Positions 27,713 to 37,244 of a stretch of DNA of 64,000 nucleotides are shown in pieces. The notes beneath the pieces are model-generated. The model did no database searches, was not told where the DNA came from, and worked only from the letters and a program-made list of their open reading frames with translations. Position 1 is the first letter of the stretch; the number at the start of each line of letters is the position of its first letter. The DNA lies in contig NZ_FXWG01000001.1 in assembly GCF_900177715.1 (NCBI RefSeq), positions 62,001 to 126,000 on the forward strand, given 5' to 3'. Origin of the DNA: Altererythrobacter xiamenensis (lineage in GTDB: Bacteria; Pseudomonadota; Alphaproteobacteria; Sphingomonadales; Sphingomonadaceae). A program made the translations under genes and the position numbers.

Positions 27713-29692
27713 ATGTCCAGCATGCTTAGAAAACCGCGCCGAATCGCCATCCTGACCAGCAGCCTTCTGGCGGCGGTTTCCGCTCCAGTTGTTGCACAAA
27801 GCACCACCCAACCGGCTACGACCCAATCCGAGAAGGCCCGGGTCCAGATGGTGGCTAACCAGCCGGGCAGCATGGCGCGGGCAGTCGATCGCTGGGAATA
27901 TCTTGCCGAAGCGCAGAATCTGGGTTTTGAACCCTATGCCAGCTTCCTGCTCGCCTATCCGGGATTCCCGCGCGAAAGCACGTTCAGGACCCGCGCGGAA
28001 AATGCGCTCGACAACGAAGCGCCTACGACAGAGCGACTGATCCAGTTCTTCGACCAGTACCCGCCGCTGACCAATTCGGGCCGCGCGCGCTATGCCCTCG
28101 CCCTCGCGGCCAAGAACCGGCCCGAGGCGCTCGACACCGCGCGCGAAGCATGGCGAGCAGGTTCCATGAGTGGTTCGGCTGAGGCCTATCTGCTCGGCCT
28201 CTTCGGCCCTCGCTTTACCCAGGCCGATCACGCGGCACGCATGAACGCGCTGCTATGGCAGGACGATAAGGAGGCGGCGGTCCGCCAGATCATCAATGTC
28301 TCCCCCGACCGGCGCGACATCTACATGGCGCGTCTCGCTCTCGTTCAAGGTGACATGCCTTCCAACGCAGGGGTCGCGACGCCGCAGTCCGCACGCAGCG
28401 ATGCGGGCTATGTCTACAACCTCGCCAAATATTTTCGCCGTTCGGGGCAGCCCTACCAGGCCGTCTCGCTGCTGGCCGAAAGGCCCACATTCGATCAGCC
28501 CGCATTCGAGCCTGACGATATGGTCTCGCTCATGCTCGATGTCGCAAAGGGCGCTGGCGCGCGCCAGGCTGCACAAATCGCCGGCAAGGTCGACGACCTA
28601 TTCCCGCCGGACACCGATATCAGCGACGGCAGTTTCCGCCTGCGCGACAAATATACCGACCTGATGTGGCTCGGCGGGACCAAGGCTCTGTGGAGCCTCG
28701 GCGACGGCAACACCGCGGCGCCGCTGTTCTATCGTTATGGCATGGCAGCCAAGACGCCGCTGACCCGCTCGAAGGGACTGTTCTGGGCCGGTCGCGCTGC
28801 CTCGCAAGCAGGAGACCGCGCCGCTGCCGAGCGTTATTGGAACCAAGCCGCACAATATGCCGACCAGTATTACGGCCAGCTTGCGCTCAATTCACTGGGT
28901 CGCGCGATCCCGAGTTTCGCCGATCAGCCGCCTGTCGTTCCGACCGATGCCGAACGTGCCGCTTTCCAGGCCGATCCGGCAGTCGGCGCGCTGCGGGCCA
29001 TTGCCAACAACCGCCGCGACTGGCGCACCGAACGCGCATTCTTCAGCGCACTGGCCGACAAGGCCGACACGCCGGGCAAGATGGCACTGCTGGTCGATCT
29101 GACTCGCTCGCTTGGCCTCGAAGAGATGGCCGTGGTCGCCGGATTGACCGCGCCCGAGCACGGGCTGTCCGGCTTCGAGAAGTTCGGGCACCCGACCGTC
29201 TCGGTGCCCTATGGCGTCGACTGGACGATGAGCCACGCGATCATGCGGCAGGAAAGCGAATTTGACCGTAACCGCGTCAGTCACGCGGGCGCTCGCGGGC
29301 TGATGCAGCTCATGCCGGGTACCGCGCGGGAGCAGGCTGGCAAGCTCGGCATGAATTACATGTCTGCAAACCTTACCGGCGACACGCATTACAACATCCG
29401 TCTGGGCGATGCCTATTTCCGCCGCATGCTCGATTACTACAACGGATCCTACCCGCTCGCACTTGGCGCCTATAATGCTGGGCCGGGCCGCGTGAACCAG
29501 TGGCTGCGCCTGAACGGCGATCCGCGCACCGGCGAGATCGACTATGTGACATGGATCGAGAAGATCCCATCCAATTTCGAGACCCGCTATTACATCATGC
29601 GCGTGCTCGGAAACGCGGTCGCCTACGACAACATGTATCCCGAGAAGGCACCGGCGAACCGTCCGCGTTCGATCGACTACTTCCTTCGCTAG
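27713..29692 (+). CDS. Soluble lytic murein transglycosylase (Slt70-like)
   Basis: A 659-residue periplasmic enzyme that cleaves peptidoglycan to anhydro-muropeptides. A signal peptide (ILTSSLLAAVSAPVVAQS) is followed by a long alpha-helical superhelix (about residues 60-470) and a C-terminal SLT domain: SHAIMRQESEFDRNRVSHAGARG with the catalytic Glu in RQESEF, GLMQLMPGTA, NIRLGDAYF and ALGAYNAGPGRVNQW. I use the Met at 27713; Mets at 27644 and 27722 are alternatives. The gene is divergent from dapA, and greB follows 23 bases behind. Confidence 0.92.
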   Translation: MSSMLRKPRRIAILTSSLLAAVSAPVVAQSTTQPATTQSEKARVQMVANQPGSMARAVDRWEYLAEAQNLGFEPYASFLLAYPGFPRESTFRTRAENALDNEAPTTERLIQFFDQYPPLTNSGRARYALALAAKNRPEALDTAREAWRAGSMSGSAEAYLLGLFGPRFTQADHAARMNALLWQDDKEAAVRQIINVSPDRRDIYMARLALVQGDMPSNAGVATPQSARSDAGYVYNLAKYFRRSGQPYQAVSLLAERPTFDQPAFEPDDMVSLMLDVAKGAGARQAAQIAGKVDDLFPPDTDISDGSFRLRDKYTDLMWLGGTKALWSLGDGNTAAPLFYRYGMAAKTPLTRSKGLFWAGRAASQAGDRAAAERYWNQAAQYADQYYGQLALNSLGRAIPSFADQPPVVPTDAERAAFQADPAVGALRAIANNRRDWRTERAFFSALADKADTPGKMALLVDLTRSLGLEEMAVVAGLTAPEHGLSGFEKFGHPTVSVPYGVDWTMSHAIMRQESEFDRNRVSHAGARGLMQLMPGTAREQAGKLGMNYMSANLTGDTHYNIRLGDAYFRRMLDYYNGSYPLALGAYNAGPGRVNQWLRLNGDPRTGEIDYVTWIEKIPSNFETRYYIMRVLGNAVAYDNMYPEKAPANRPRSIDYFLR

Positions 29693-29715
29693 AGCCTCGT
29701 GCTACAGCGCCTTCG

Positions 29716-30195
29716 ATGAAACCTCAGGGCGATCCGATAACACCTGCCGGCATGGCCGCGCTCAAAGCGCGTTACGACCATCTGTTCGGCACCGAACGCC
29801 CCGAGATCGTCGAGATCGTCAGCTGGGCGGCCGGCAATGGCGACCGCAGCGAGAACGGCGACTATCTCTACGGCAAGAAGCGCATGCGGGAGATCGACCG
29901 CGAGCTGGCGCATCTGGCCCGCCGGATGAAAGCCTTGCGTGTGGTCGATCCAGGAGCGCAGCCGGATCGGTCGCGGGTATTCTTTGGCGCAAGCGTCACT
30001 CTGGCGGATGAAGACGACAACGAGAAGCGCGTCACCATCGTCGGCGATGACGAGCAGGACGCAGGTTCCGGCCGGATCGGCTGGTCCTCGCCCATGGCGC
30101 GCGCGCTGCGCGGCGCATCCGTCGGGGATTTACGGACGGTGACCCTTCCCGGCGGTGCGAAAGAATGGGAAGTTGTCGCCATCTCCTATGATTAG
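29716..30195 (+). CDS. greB: Transcription elongation factor GreB
   Basis: A 159-residue Gre factor that stimulates RNA cleavage by backtracked RNA polymerase. The N-terminal coiled coil is visible in the first 75 residues, with the tip acidic pair in NGDRSENGDYLYGKKRMREIDREL, the hallmark of GreA/GreB; length and the YLYGKKR signature favour GreB. The C-terminal FKBP-like domain includes GRIGWSSPMARALRGASVGD. The start is the first Met after a Phe-Asp codon pair in a longer open frame. It overlaps by 8 bases the start of the next gene. Confidence 0.9.
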   Translation: MKPQGDPITPAGMAALKARYDHLFGTERPEIVEIVSWAAGNGDRSENGDYLYGKKRMREIDRELAHLARRMKALRVVDPGAQPDRSRVFFGASVTLADEDDNEKRVTIVGDDEQDAGSGRIGWSSPMARALRGASVGDLRTVTLPGGAKEWEVVAISYD

Positions 30196-30679
30196 GCTTG
30201 CCGCGCTTTTCCCTCTGTCATTGCTTCTTGCAGCCGTTCCGACCGCTGCGAAGGACAATCTGGGCGTATATGAGAATTGGGCGGCTTTCCGCGATCCCTC
30301 GGTCCCGCGTTGCTATGCCATCGCCAAGCCGCGCCCGAGCACGCTGGAGCGCGATTACGAGCCTTATGCCAGCATTGGCACCTGGCCCGAGCGCGGGATC
30401 CGCGGCCAGGTGCACTTTCGCCTGTCCCGCAAGCTGGCGAAGAACGCGCGTGTGACAGCCAACATCAATGGGCGGCGCTTTCGTCTCACCGGCGGCGGCG
30501 GCGATGCCTGGGCCGAAGACAAGACGATGGATGCAGCCATCGTCGCAGCCCTTCGCGCCGGTTCGCGCCTCACCGTCAGCGCCGTCGACAGCCGCGGGCG
30601 GCGCTTCTCCAACACATATGATCTGGGCGGTGTCGCCACGGCTATGGACGCCGCCACTGTAGGCTGCGCGAGGCGCTGA
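30188..30679 (+). CDS. Secreted protein of unknown function
   Basis: A 163-residue protein with an N-terminal signal peptide (LAALFPLSLLLAAVPTAAKD). The mature region holds VYENWAAFRDPSVPRCYAI, a pattern reminiscent of IalB-like invasion-associated proteins, and two Cys (one near the mature N-terminus and one at the very end). I regard the IalB likeness as weak and do not name it. It begins inside greB, so it is probably translated by coupling, and ends before a bidirectional terminator. Confidence 0.7.
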   Translation: MIRLAALFPLSLLLAAVPTAAKDNLGVYENWAAFRDPSVPRCYAIAKPRPSTLERDYEPYASIGTWPERGIRGQVHFRLSRKLAKNARVTANINGRRFRLTGGGGDAWAEDKTMDAAIVAALRAGSRLTVSAVDSRGRRFSNTYDLGGVATAMDAATVGCARR

Positions 30680-30692
30680 TTGCGCATACGAA

Positions 30693-30721
30693 AAAGCCGG
30701 GAGCGATCTGCCCCCGGCTTT
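30693..30721. terminator. Bidirectional terminator between convergent genes
   Basis: AAAGCCGGG pairs with CCCGGCTTT over an 11-base loop; an A run precedes and a T run follows, so it can act in both directions. It ends the greB operon and the convergent outer-membrane protein gene. Confidence 0.85.
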
Positions 30722-30744
30722 CTCTTGTTCGTCGGACTGTCGGC

Positions 30745-31410
30745 TTAGAAGCGCAGGCCGAAACCTGCCATCACCTGGTGACGGTCGAGATCGACGTCGA
30801 AGCGCTCGCTATCGGGAAGCGTCCCGTCGAAATCGACTTCGCCTTCCTTGTAGTTCGAGTAGCGGTATTCGAGCTTGAAGAAGCTGTTCTCGCTCATCGC
30901 GTATTCCGCACCCGCGCCGACGCGGAACCCGTCGAGGTTATAGTCCTCGTCGAACTCGGTCACGCCGTCATTGGCGAGGACGTTCAGCTTCGCATTGGTG
31001 TAACCACCCTTGGCATAGAGCAGCAGGTCGGGCTGGACCTTCGCACCGGCACGCGCACCGATGTAAAGGTCACGGCCAGCATCGACCCGGCCAAAGCCGA
31101 AGCCTTCGAAATCGCCGTCTGCAAACTCGGTCTTGGCAGTCGAATCGGTCCATTCACCTTCTACACCGACGACTGCGCCGCCAAGGTCGACGTCATAGCC
31201 GACGCCGATGCCGTAAGTGACACCTTCGATCGACTGGTCGTTGTTCTCGTTTCCGTCGTCATCGACGCTGCTTCCGGCCTTCACATCGTCATAGCCGACC
31301 AGAGCCTCGACGCGCGGGCCGGTGAAGGGGTCATCGGCGCTTTGCGCCATAGCGGGGGTTGCGATTGCGATGGTCGACCCGGCGACCAGCATTGCTACGA
31401 TCTTTTTCAT
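30745..31410 (-). CDS. Outer-membrane beta-barrel protein
   Basis: A 221-residue protein with signal peptide ending AMAQS and a beta-barrel pattern of alternating residues, Gly/Tyr-rich strands and acidic loops (GNENNDQS, DFEGFGFG). The C-terminus HQVMAGFGLRF ends in Phe, the BAM recognition signature. It resembles the OmpW/Opa-like small porin family common in alphaproteobacteria. GGAG lies about 10 bases upstream of the start. Its function is probably envelope stability or a minor pore; ligand unknown. Confidence 0.85.
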   Translation of the reverse strand: MKKIVAMLVAGSTIAIATPAMAQSADDPFTGPRVEALVGYDDVKAGSSVDDDGNENNDQSIEGVTYGIGVGYDVDLGGAVVGVEGEWTDSTAKTEFADGDFEGFGFGRVDAGRDLYIGARAGAKVQPDLLLYAKGGYTNAKLNVLANDGVTEFDEDYNLDGFRVGAGAEYAMSENSFFKLEYRYSNYKEGEVDFDGTLPDSERFDVDLDRHQVMAGFGLRF

Positions 31411-31709
31411 TCTTGGTACTCCGTTCTTTCTTCAAGTGGCGTTTTCAGCGCGCCACGGACCACCAGAACGGGGCGAAACGGCGGTTTGTTTCATTAACCT
31501 CGCACAACATCAAATTGTTGTTTTTATGATACAAATCATGCGATGAACTGTATCCTGCGAGCGCCGGATTGACGGGAACCCGTTGCCGTCGACGAGCCGC
31601 TTTGAGAAATCGTCGAATGGTGGGAACGAGACGGTTTGCGCGGCATTTTTGCGCGCCCGCATGGCTGCGCTTCCATTATCGGGGCGGAATCACTATATGC
31701 GCCGCTCCC
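31411..31709. promoter_or_regulatory. Divergent intergenic region between OMP gene and rlmN
   Basis: This 299-base gap separates the barrel-protein gene (minus) from rlmN (plus). Around 31490-31550 it is AT-rich with CATCAAATTGTTGTTTTTATGA and several possible -10/-35 elements on both strands, but no box pair matches well enough to name. I see no ORF or hairpin that stands out. It probably contains the promoters of both genes. Confidence 0.35.
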
Positions 31710-32978
31710 ATGGCCGACACAGACCTCATGCCGATCCCCGGACAGGTGGATCCCGTTCCCGTCGCGCGTGACATCACGCCGCGCGCCGATGGCCGTATCG
31801 ACCTGATCGGCCTCTCCAAGGATCGTATTCGCGAACTGTTCGAAGAGGCTGGTCTCGACGCCAAGCAGGCCAAACTGCGTTCGAAGCAGGTGTTTCATTG
31901 GCTCTACCATCGCGGCGTCACCGATTTCGAAGCGATGACCGATATCGCCAAGACCATGCGCCCGTGGCTTACCGAACGCTTCGTGATCGGCCGCCCCGAT
32001 GTGGTCGAGGCTCAGCATTCCTCCGACGGCACGCGCAAATGGCTGCTACGCACGGCGGACGGCCACGAGTTCGAGATGGTGTTCATCCCCGACGCCGATC
32101 GCGGAACGCTGTGTGTCTCCTCTCAGGTCGGCTGCACGCTCAATTGCCGCTTCTGCCACACCGGCACGATGAAGCTGGTGCGCAATCTGACGCCCGGGGA
32201 AATCGTCGGTCAGGTCATGCTCGCGCGCGATGCGCTGGGCGAATGGCCCAAGGGCAGCATGGCCGGTCTCGATGAAGCGGAGGATGCGGGGCACTACACC
32301 GCCGACGGGCGCCTGCTCACCAACATCGTGATGATGGGCATGGGCGAACCGCTCTACAATTTCGACAACGTCAAAGGCGCGCTCAAGCTAGTCATGGACG
32401 GCGACGGGCTTGCCCTGTCGAAGCGCCGCATCACGCTTTCGACCAGCGGTGTCGTCCCGGCGATGGAGCGCTGCGGCCAGGAAATCGGCGTCAATCTGGC
32501 GGTGTCGCTCCACGCGGTGACCAAGGAAATCCGCGACGAGATCGTCCCGCTCAACAAGAAATACGGCATCGAGGAATTGCTGCAGGCCTGCGCCGATTAT
32601 CCCGGCGCATCGAACGCCCGCCGCATCACGTTCGAATATGTCATGCTCAAGGACAAGAACGATACCGACGAGCATGCGCATGAGCTTGTCCGCCTGCTCA
32701 AGCAGTACAACCTGCCGGCCAAGGTGAACCTCATCCCGTTCAACCCCTGGCCCGGCGCGAATTACGAATGCTCGACGCCGGAACGGATCAAGCGCTTCTC
32801 CGATATCGTGTTCGAAGGCGGGATCAGCGCGCCGGTTCGCACCCCGCGCGGTCGCGACATCGATGCGGCCTGCGGCCAGCTCAAGACGGCAGCAGAGAAG
32901 AAGAGCCGCGCGCAGCGGGATCGTGAAGAAGCGGAGGCAGCAGAGGCGGCAAAGGCCCCTAGCCAGCCCGCCGGCTAG
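31710..32978 (+). CDS. rlmN: 23S rRNA (adenine-2503-C2)-methyltransferase RlmN
   Basis: A 422-residue radical SAM methyltransferase that methylates C2 of A2503 in 23S rRNA and A37 in some tRNAs. The CxxxCxxC cluster motif appears as CTLNCRFC, followed by [16 protein letters not shown] is the SAM-binding GEPL region; the essential cysteine near the C-terminus lies in [11 protein letters not shown] begin at the Met at 31710; the frame is open for 47 codons upstream but those residues do not match the family. The C-terminus ends with a Lys/Ala-rich tail. The gene ends 7 bases from a convergent one. Confidence 0.94.
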   Translation: MADTDLMPIPGQVDPVPVARDITPRADGRIDLIGLSKDRIRELFEEAGLDAKQAKLRSKQVFHWLYHRGVTDFEAMTDIAKTMRPWLTERFVIGRPDVVEAQHSSDGTRKWLLRTADGHEFEMVFIPDADRGTLCVSSQVGCTLNCRFCHTGTMKLVRNLTPGEIVGQVMLARDALGEWPKGSMAGLDEAEDAGHYTADGRLLTNIVMMGMGEPLYNFDNVKGALKLVMDGDGLALSKRRITLSTSGVVPAMERCGQEIGVNLAVSLHAVTKEIRDEIVPLNKKYGIEELLQACADYPGASNARRITFEYVMLKDKNDTDEHAHELVRLLKQYNLPAKVNLIPFNPWPGANYECSTPERIKRFSDIVFEGGISAPVRTPRGRDIDAACGQLKTAAEKKSRAQRDREEAEAAEAAKAPSQPAG

Positions 32979-32984
32979 TTTCGC

Positions 32985-33845
32985 TCATACCCCGGTTACC
33001 GTGAAGACCAGCGGTGCGTGATCGGACCATTTCTCGGTCCATTCGTCCCGCTCGCTGTCGGTGTTGAGCTCTGCCCAGCCCTTCACTTTCACTTCCTTCC
33101 CCGCAGTCTGCTTCAGCGTCATGTGATCGGCGACGAATACGTGATCGAGCGGCGACGGGTCTATCGAGGACGATGAGCCCGGCCAGTAGGAGTTCGGATG
33201 GCTCTTGCTCGCCATCCGCATATCGCGCGATCTCATGCGCTTTTCCAGCACCTCGATCTCGCGGTTCAGACTGATATTTCCGATGTTTCGGTAATACTTC
33301 ATGCCCATCGTGTTATAGTCGCCCAGCACGATGAAATTGGCGCTCTCGTCATCATTGCCGGTCATGGCCTGCGCGGCATCGTCGAGCGCATTCTTGAGCG
33401 AGAAAATCCGTTCGTACATCGCATCGCGCAGGCCGAAGCCTTCGGGAGCGGTCATGCTCTTCAGGTGCACGAACAGGATGGGGATGTGGACGCCATTGTC
33501 ATGCACGGTGAGCAATGCGCCAGGGCGCAGATAGATATTGTTGCGCTTGAACTCGTCCTTCTGTGTGAAGAATGCGCCAAGTCCGGAGCGCACACCGATC
33601 AGGATTTGCTGCGATTGCTGGCCGGTCGTGATGTTGAAGGTATGGTTGGGGAAGGCTTCGACCATGGCCTGGTAGACGAAACCGCTCGACACTTCCGAAA
33701 TGCCGAAAACGTCGGGATCCTCTTCTTTGAGATACTCGACAATTCGCTTGAGCCGGTTCCGCCGTTTCTGCCGCGTCGCAGTATCGCTTCCTCCTCCGCC
33801 ATAGAAATGTTCGACGTTCCACGTGAGTATCTTAAGCGGCAGCAT
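32985..33845 (-). CDS. Endonuclease/exonuclease/phosphatase family protein
   Basis: A 286-residue protein of the EEP (DNase I-like/exonuclease III) fold. It starts with LKILTWNVEHF (the N-terminal metal-binding Asn), has PDVFGISEVSSGF (Glu), NFIVLGDYNTMG (Asp-x-Asn) and ends in SPLDHVFVADH and SDHAPLVFTV, where the catalytic Asp-His dyad lies. No signal peptide. It may act on nucleic acid, a sugar phosphate or a lipid. The ATG at 33845 has GGAGGG 6 bases upstream and is chosen over an open frame that continues 76 codons further. Confidence 0.82.
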   Translation of the reverse strand: MLPLKILTWNVEHFYGGGGSDTATRQKRRNRLKRIVEYLKEEDPDVFGISEVSSGFVYQAMVEAFPNHTFNITTGQQSQQILIGVRSGLGAFFTQKDEFKRNNIYLRPGALLTVHDNGVHIPILFVHLKSMTAPEGFGLRDAMYERIFSLKNALDDAAQAMTGNDDESANFIVLGDYNTMGMKYYRNIGNISLNREIEVLEKRMRSRDMRMASKSHPNSYWPGSSSSIDPSPLDHVFVADHMTLKQTAGKEVKVKGWAELNTDSERDEWTEKWSDHAPLVFTVTGV

Positions 33846-33952
33846 AAGCCCCTCCCCCGTCATTTCGTGCCAATACTTGATAGCATGAAACGCAAAATCC
33901 AGACAGGCGGCATGCTTGCGGCGATTGCACTCGAGACTATGGTCGACCGGCC

Positions 33953-34549
33953 ATGCCCGATAACGATACCATCGCCTTCTACCAGCGCGAGGCACCGCGC
34001 TATACTTTGAGTTTCGGGCAGGCGCCCAGCCGCCACCTTGATGGCTTCCTCGACCAGCTCGAGCCAGGTGCACGCCTGCTCGAACTGGGATGTGGTGGCG
34101 GAAGGGATGCTGCGCGGATCATCGAGCGGGGTTTCGACTTGGACGCGACCGATGGCACTCCGGCGATGGTCAGGAAAGCCAATGAGAGATTCGCTGTGGG
34201 AGCGCGGTTGATGCGGTTCGACGAGCTGGACGCGATCGAGGAATATGACGCCGTGTGGGCGCATGCCTGCCTGCTGCATCTTGCTCGCCCCGAACTGCCT
34301 GGCGTGCTGAAAGCGATCCTCGCCGCGCTCAAACCGGGAGGCTGGCATTTCGCCAATTACAAGCTGGGAACCGGCGAAGGCCGCGACCTGCTTGGGCGAT
34401 TGCACAATTTTCCCGATGAGCGCTGGATTGCGCAAGCCTATGAGGCGGCCGGTTTTCAGATTGTCAAAAGCGAGATATATCCCGGCAAAGGTGCCGATGG
34501 CACGCAACGCGACTGGATTGCCTTGTTCCTCCGAAAATCAGCCGCATGA
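33953..34549 (+). CDS. Class I SAM-dependent methyltransferase
   Basis: A 198-residue Rossmann-fold methyltransferase. Motif I reads LLELGCGGGRDAARI, the acidic loop end of strand 2 is DLDATDGTP, motif II is DAVWAHACLLHL, and the post-motif region ALKPGGWHFANY follows. It starts with a short FYQREAPRYT helix. Its substrate cannot be assigned. The ATG of the next gene overlaps its stop (ATGA), so it is coupled to the MOSC-domain gene. Confidence 0.85.
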   Translation: MPDNDTIAFYQREAPRYTLSFGQAPSRHLDGFLDQLEPGARLLELGCGGGRDAARIIERGFDLDATDGTPAMVRKANERFAVGARLMRFDELDAIEEYDAVWAHACLLHLARPELPGVLKAILAALKPGGWHFANYKLGTGEGRDLLGRLHNFPDERWIAQAYEAAGFQIVKSEIYPGKGADGTQRDWIALFLRKSAA

Positions 34550-35190
34550 AGCTACAAGTCGCTGCCATTTGCGCAGGGGCAGCAAGCACCCTGCCCTCCG
34601 GCAAATCGAGCGGAATCCATAAGCAGCCGCTCGAAGGACCGGTAATGATCGGCGTGCGCGGGATAGAGACCGACGAGCAGGTCGACCGCAAGCATCATGG
34701 CTATCCCGCCATGGCGCTGCATCATTTTCCGCAGGAACATTACGATTGGCTGCGGTACCATTTCGGACAGCTCAATCGCCTCGGCGGAGCTGGCAGCATG
34801 GGCGAAAACATCGCGACGACCGGCCTGACCGAGCATGATGTCCATATCGGCGACCGCTTTCGCCTGGGCAGCGCGCTGATCGAGGTCACCCAGCCGCGCC
34901 AGCCATGTTCGACCATCGAACAACACCTGGAGGCGAAAGGCATGGTGAAGGCCATCGTCAGCGCCGCGAGGCCGGGCTGGTTCTATCGCGTTCTCGAGCC
35001 GGGCATGGCTCAGGCTGGCGACCACTTGGAACGCGTGGAAACCGGCGATATGCGCTGGAGCGTCGCGCGGGCCTTTCTAAGCGTTTACGGGGCGAATCGC
35101 GCGCCTGACGCCGAGCTTGAACAGTTGGCGGCAGTCCCGCGCGTGTCGGATCGTCTGGTGCTCGATATCAGGAAACGCCTTTCGCGGTAA
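34546..35190 (+). CDS. MOSC domain-containing protein
   Basis: A 214-residue MOSC-domain protein of the YiiM type. The conserved motifs SGIHKQPLEGPVMIGVRGIETDEQVDRKHHGY and SMGENIATTGL, GDRFRLGSALIEVTQPRQPCSTIEQHLEAKGMVKAI include the invariant Cys in PRQPC, which in MOSC domains handles a sulfur or a Mo-cofactor. YiiM in Escherichia coli reduces N-hydroxylated substrates with partners. A Mo-oxidoreductase trio lies about 600 bases downstream but is not part of the same transcription unit. Confidence 0.85.
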   Translation: MKLQVAAICAGAASTLPSGKSSGIHKQPLEGPVMIGVRGIETDEQVDRKHHGYPAMALHHFPQEHYDWLRYHFGQLNRLGGAGSMGENIATTGLTEHDVHIGDRFRLGSALIEVTQPRQPCSTIEQHLEAKGMVKAIVSAARPGWFYRVLEPGMAQAGDHLERVETGDMRWSVARAFLSVYGANRAPDAELEQLAAVPRVSDRLVLDIRKRLSR

Positions 35191-35329
35191 TCCGATGCGA
35201 TTCATCGCGTCCGCAAACACGCCTCGTCGCAAAAATCGCGTTTACCTTCGGCGTTCATCCAGCGTTGTGGATCGCTGAACGAGAAGGACCGTTGATCGGG
35301 TAGAACACTCGAAGAATGGGAAAAAGACT

Positions 35330-35716
35330 ATGAAAAAGCTCGCAATCGCATTCGCCGCCTCCGCCATGGCCCTCACCGGTCTCGGCACCGCTGCTCCGGC
35401 TGCAGCCGATCCGCCGCCGTGGGCCCCGGCACATGGGAAGCGTGCCAAGGACCGCGCCATCTACGATTCGCGCGGATATTATCGCGAACCGCGTCGTCTC
35501 GACCGTTCGAGCCGCGTGTGGCGCGGTGATGACGGCCGGTATTACTGCCGCCGCGACAACGGGACGACCGGTCTTGTTATCGGTGCCGGCGTCGGCGCAC
35601 TGGCGGGCCACGAGCTTGCCGGACGCGGCGACAAGACGCTTGGCGCTATTCTCGGCGCAGCTGCCGGCGGACTGCTGGGCCGCGAAATCGATCGTGGTGA
35701 CCTGAAGTGCCGCTAA
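35330..35716 (+). CDS. Glycine-zipper 2TM-domain envelope protein
   Basis: A 128-residue secreted or envelope protein. A signal peptide ends in APAAADP, then a basic/aromatic segment (RGYYREPRRLDRSSRVWRG), then a glycine zipper membrane segment GLVIGAGVGALAGHELAG followed by TLGAILGAAAGGLLGREI near the C-terminus. The Cys pair around YYCRRD and the last Cys suggest a disulfide. Related to the Rcs-associated/RickA-17kDa-type glycine-zipper group, but with no specific assigned role. Followed by a terminator. Confidence 0.85.
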   Translation: MKKLAIAFAASAMALTGLGTAAPAAADPPPWAPAHGKRAKDRAIYDSRGYYREPRRLDRSSRVWRGDDGRYYCRRDNGTTGLVIGAGVGALAGHELAGRGDKTLGAILGAAAGGLLGREIDRGDLKCR

Positions 35717-35750
35717 TCTGATCTTTCGGGTCGCAATCGAAAGATTGAAG

Positions 35751-35785
35751 GGGTCGCGTTCCACATCGGAGCGCGGCCCTTTCTT
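35751..35785 (+). terminator. Terminator hairpin after the glycine-zipper gene
   Basis: GGGTCGCG (35751-35758) pairs with CGCGGCCC (35772-35779) with one G-U pair, then TTTCTTATTTCTTC. It isolates the glycine-zipper gene from the SDR operon that follows. Confidence 0.65.
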
Positions 35786-35820
35786 ATTTCTTCTTCGCGC
35801 CAAACATGCTCCAAGAGGGC

Positions 35821-36588
35821 ATGGTAAAGCCCGCAGTTCTCGTCACCGGAGGCGCCACCCGCATCGGGGCCGAGATCGTCAGGCATTTCGCCGCGGCAGG
35901 TTGGCATTGCGTGATCCATTATTTCGGATCGGACGACGAAGCCGAGGCGCTGGCACAGTCCCTCCCTTCCGCCGAGACCATTCAGTGCGATTTGAACGAC
36001 GGCGGCAAAGCCAAAGCGATGGTCGAGGAGCTGGCTTCGCGGCTCGACAACTGGCGTGTGCTGATAAACTCCGCCTCGGTATTTTCGCCTGACGATGTAA
36101 CCGCACTCGACCCTGCGACGAACCGGCAGGCAATGCAGGTCAACGCCGTGACGCCGACGATCATGGCACAGGCTTTTCTGGCGAAGGCAAAGGCGCAAGG
36201 GGGACGGTGTGTGATCCAGATAACCGATCAGAAGATCGAGAATCCCAATCCCGACTTCTTCAGCTACACCATGAGCAAGCACGCACTGGCCGCCACCATT
36301 CCGATGCTGGCGATGGGCGCGGCAGGTCCAGAGGACAGGGTATATGGGCTGGCACCCGGCGCAATCCTCGCCAGCCACGACCAGAGCGAAGAAGAGACCG
36401 AGATTTCCCACCGGCTCAACCTCTTGGGGCGCAAGACCGGTGCGGAAGAGGTCGCGCAGGCGGCGCTGTTTCTGGCGAGCGGAAAGCTCCGGTCGGGCGA
36501 AACGCTTTTCATCGACAGCGGGCAACACCTGCTCGACCAGGATCGCGACGTGATCTACCTTGCCCGCGAGATGCAGGACGCCTCATGA
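35821..36588 (+). CDS. Short-chain dehydrogenase, FolM/pteridine-reductase-like
   Basis: A 255-residue SDR. The cofactor motif TGGATRIG (close to the FolM and PTR1 type rather than classic TGxxxGIG), NSASVFSPDD and the catalytic Tyr-x-x-x-Lys in YTMSKHAL are present; LAPGAILAS and GQHLLDQD close the fold. The likeness to FolM (dihydromonapterin/dihydropteridine reductase) is the best guess. A Met at 35806 is an equally possible start. The stop overlaps the ATG of a cytochrome b gene (ATGA), and the whole trio with the Mo-oxidoreductase is coupled. Confidence 0.78.
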   Translation: MVKPAVLVTGGATRIGAEIVRHFAAAGWHCVIHYFGSDDEAEALAQSLPSAETIQCDLNDGGKAKAMVEELASRLDNWRVLINSASVFSPDDVTALDPATNRQAMQVNAVTPTIMAQAFLAKAKAQGGRCVIQITDQKIENPNPDFFSYTMSKHALAATIPMLAMGAAGPEDRVYGLAPGAILASHDQSEEETEISHRLNLLGRKTGAEEVAQAALFLASGKLRSGETLFIDSGQHLLDQDRDVIYLAREMQDAS

Positions 36589-37244
36589 AGAAGCATGCCC
36601 TCTCCACCCGCCTGTGGCACTGGCTCAACCTCGTGTGCATCATCGTCCTGTTCATGAGCGGGCTGAACATCTCCAACGCGCACCGCTATCTCTACTGGGG
36701 CGAATACGGCTTCTCCCCCGCCGATGCATGGACCAGCGTGATCCGCTTTCCCGGCTGGGCGACAATCCCGGGCTATTACAACCTCGCCGAGGCGCGCGAC
36801 TGGCACATCTTGATGGCCTGGCCTTTTGCCCTGGGCCTGCTGTTCATCTGGGTCGCGATGCTGGCGAACAAGCATTTCTGGCGTGACCTCAGGACAACCC
36901 GCGAGGAGTGGACACCGCGCGCGATCTGGCAGGATATCGTCGATCACCTCAAGTTCCGCTTCGACCATGATGGCGGATACAATTTCCTCCAGAAGCTGAC
37001 TTATGGCGTCGTGCTCGGGATATTCCTGCCGGTCATGGTTTTCTCCGGCATGGCGATCAGCCCGGGGATCGAACCATCCATGCCGTGGCTAGTCGACATC
37101 TTCGGCGGCAGGCAGAGCGCGCGCTCGATCCACTTCATCACCGCCTGGGCGATCGCAGGGTTCTTCGTCGTGCATGTCCTGCTGGTGCTCGTCACCGGCC
37201 CGATCCGGCAGATCCGAGGGATGATTACAGGAGGCCGCAAATGA
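36585..37244 (+). CDS. Cytochrome b/b561-type membrane subunit
   Basis: A 219-residue protein with four membrane helices: NLVCIIVLFMSGLNIS near residue 15, ILMAWPFALGLLFIWVAML near 80, VVLGIFLPVMVFSGMAI near 145 and FITAWAIAGFFVVHVLLVLV near 185. His residues in RLWHWLNL, near DWHILMAW, in IHFITAW and VVHVLLV are candidate heme b ligands, as in formate-dehydrogenase gamma or Ni-hydrogenase cytochrome b. It is predicted to pass electrons between the quinone pool and the molybdo-enzyme encoded next. It starts and ends with ATGA overlaps to its neighbours. Confidence 0.88.
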   Translation: MKKHALSTRLWHWLNLVCIIVLFMSGLNISNAHRYLYWGEYGFSPADAWTSVIRFPGWATIPGYYNLAEARDWHILMAWPFALGLLFIWVAMLANKHFWRDLRTTREEWTPRAIWQDIVDHLKFRFDHDGGYNFLQKLTYGVVLGIFLPVMVFSGMAISPGIEPSMPWLVDIFGGRQSARSIHFITAWAIAGFFVVHVLLVLVTGPIRQIRGMITGGRK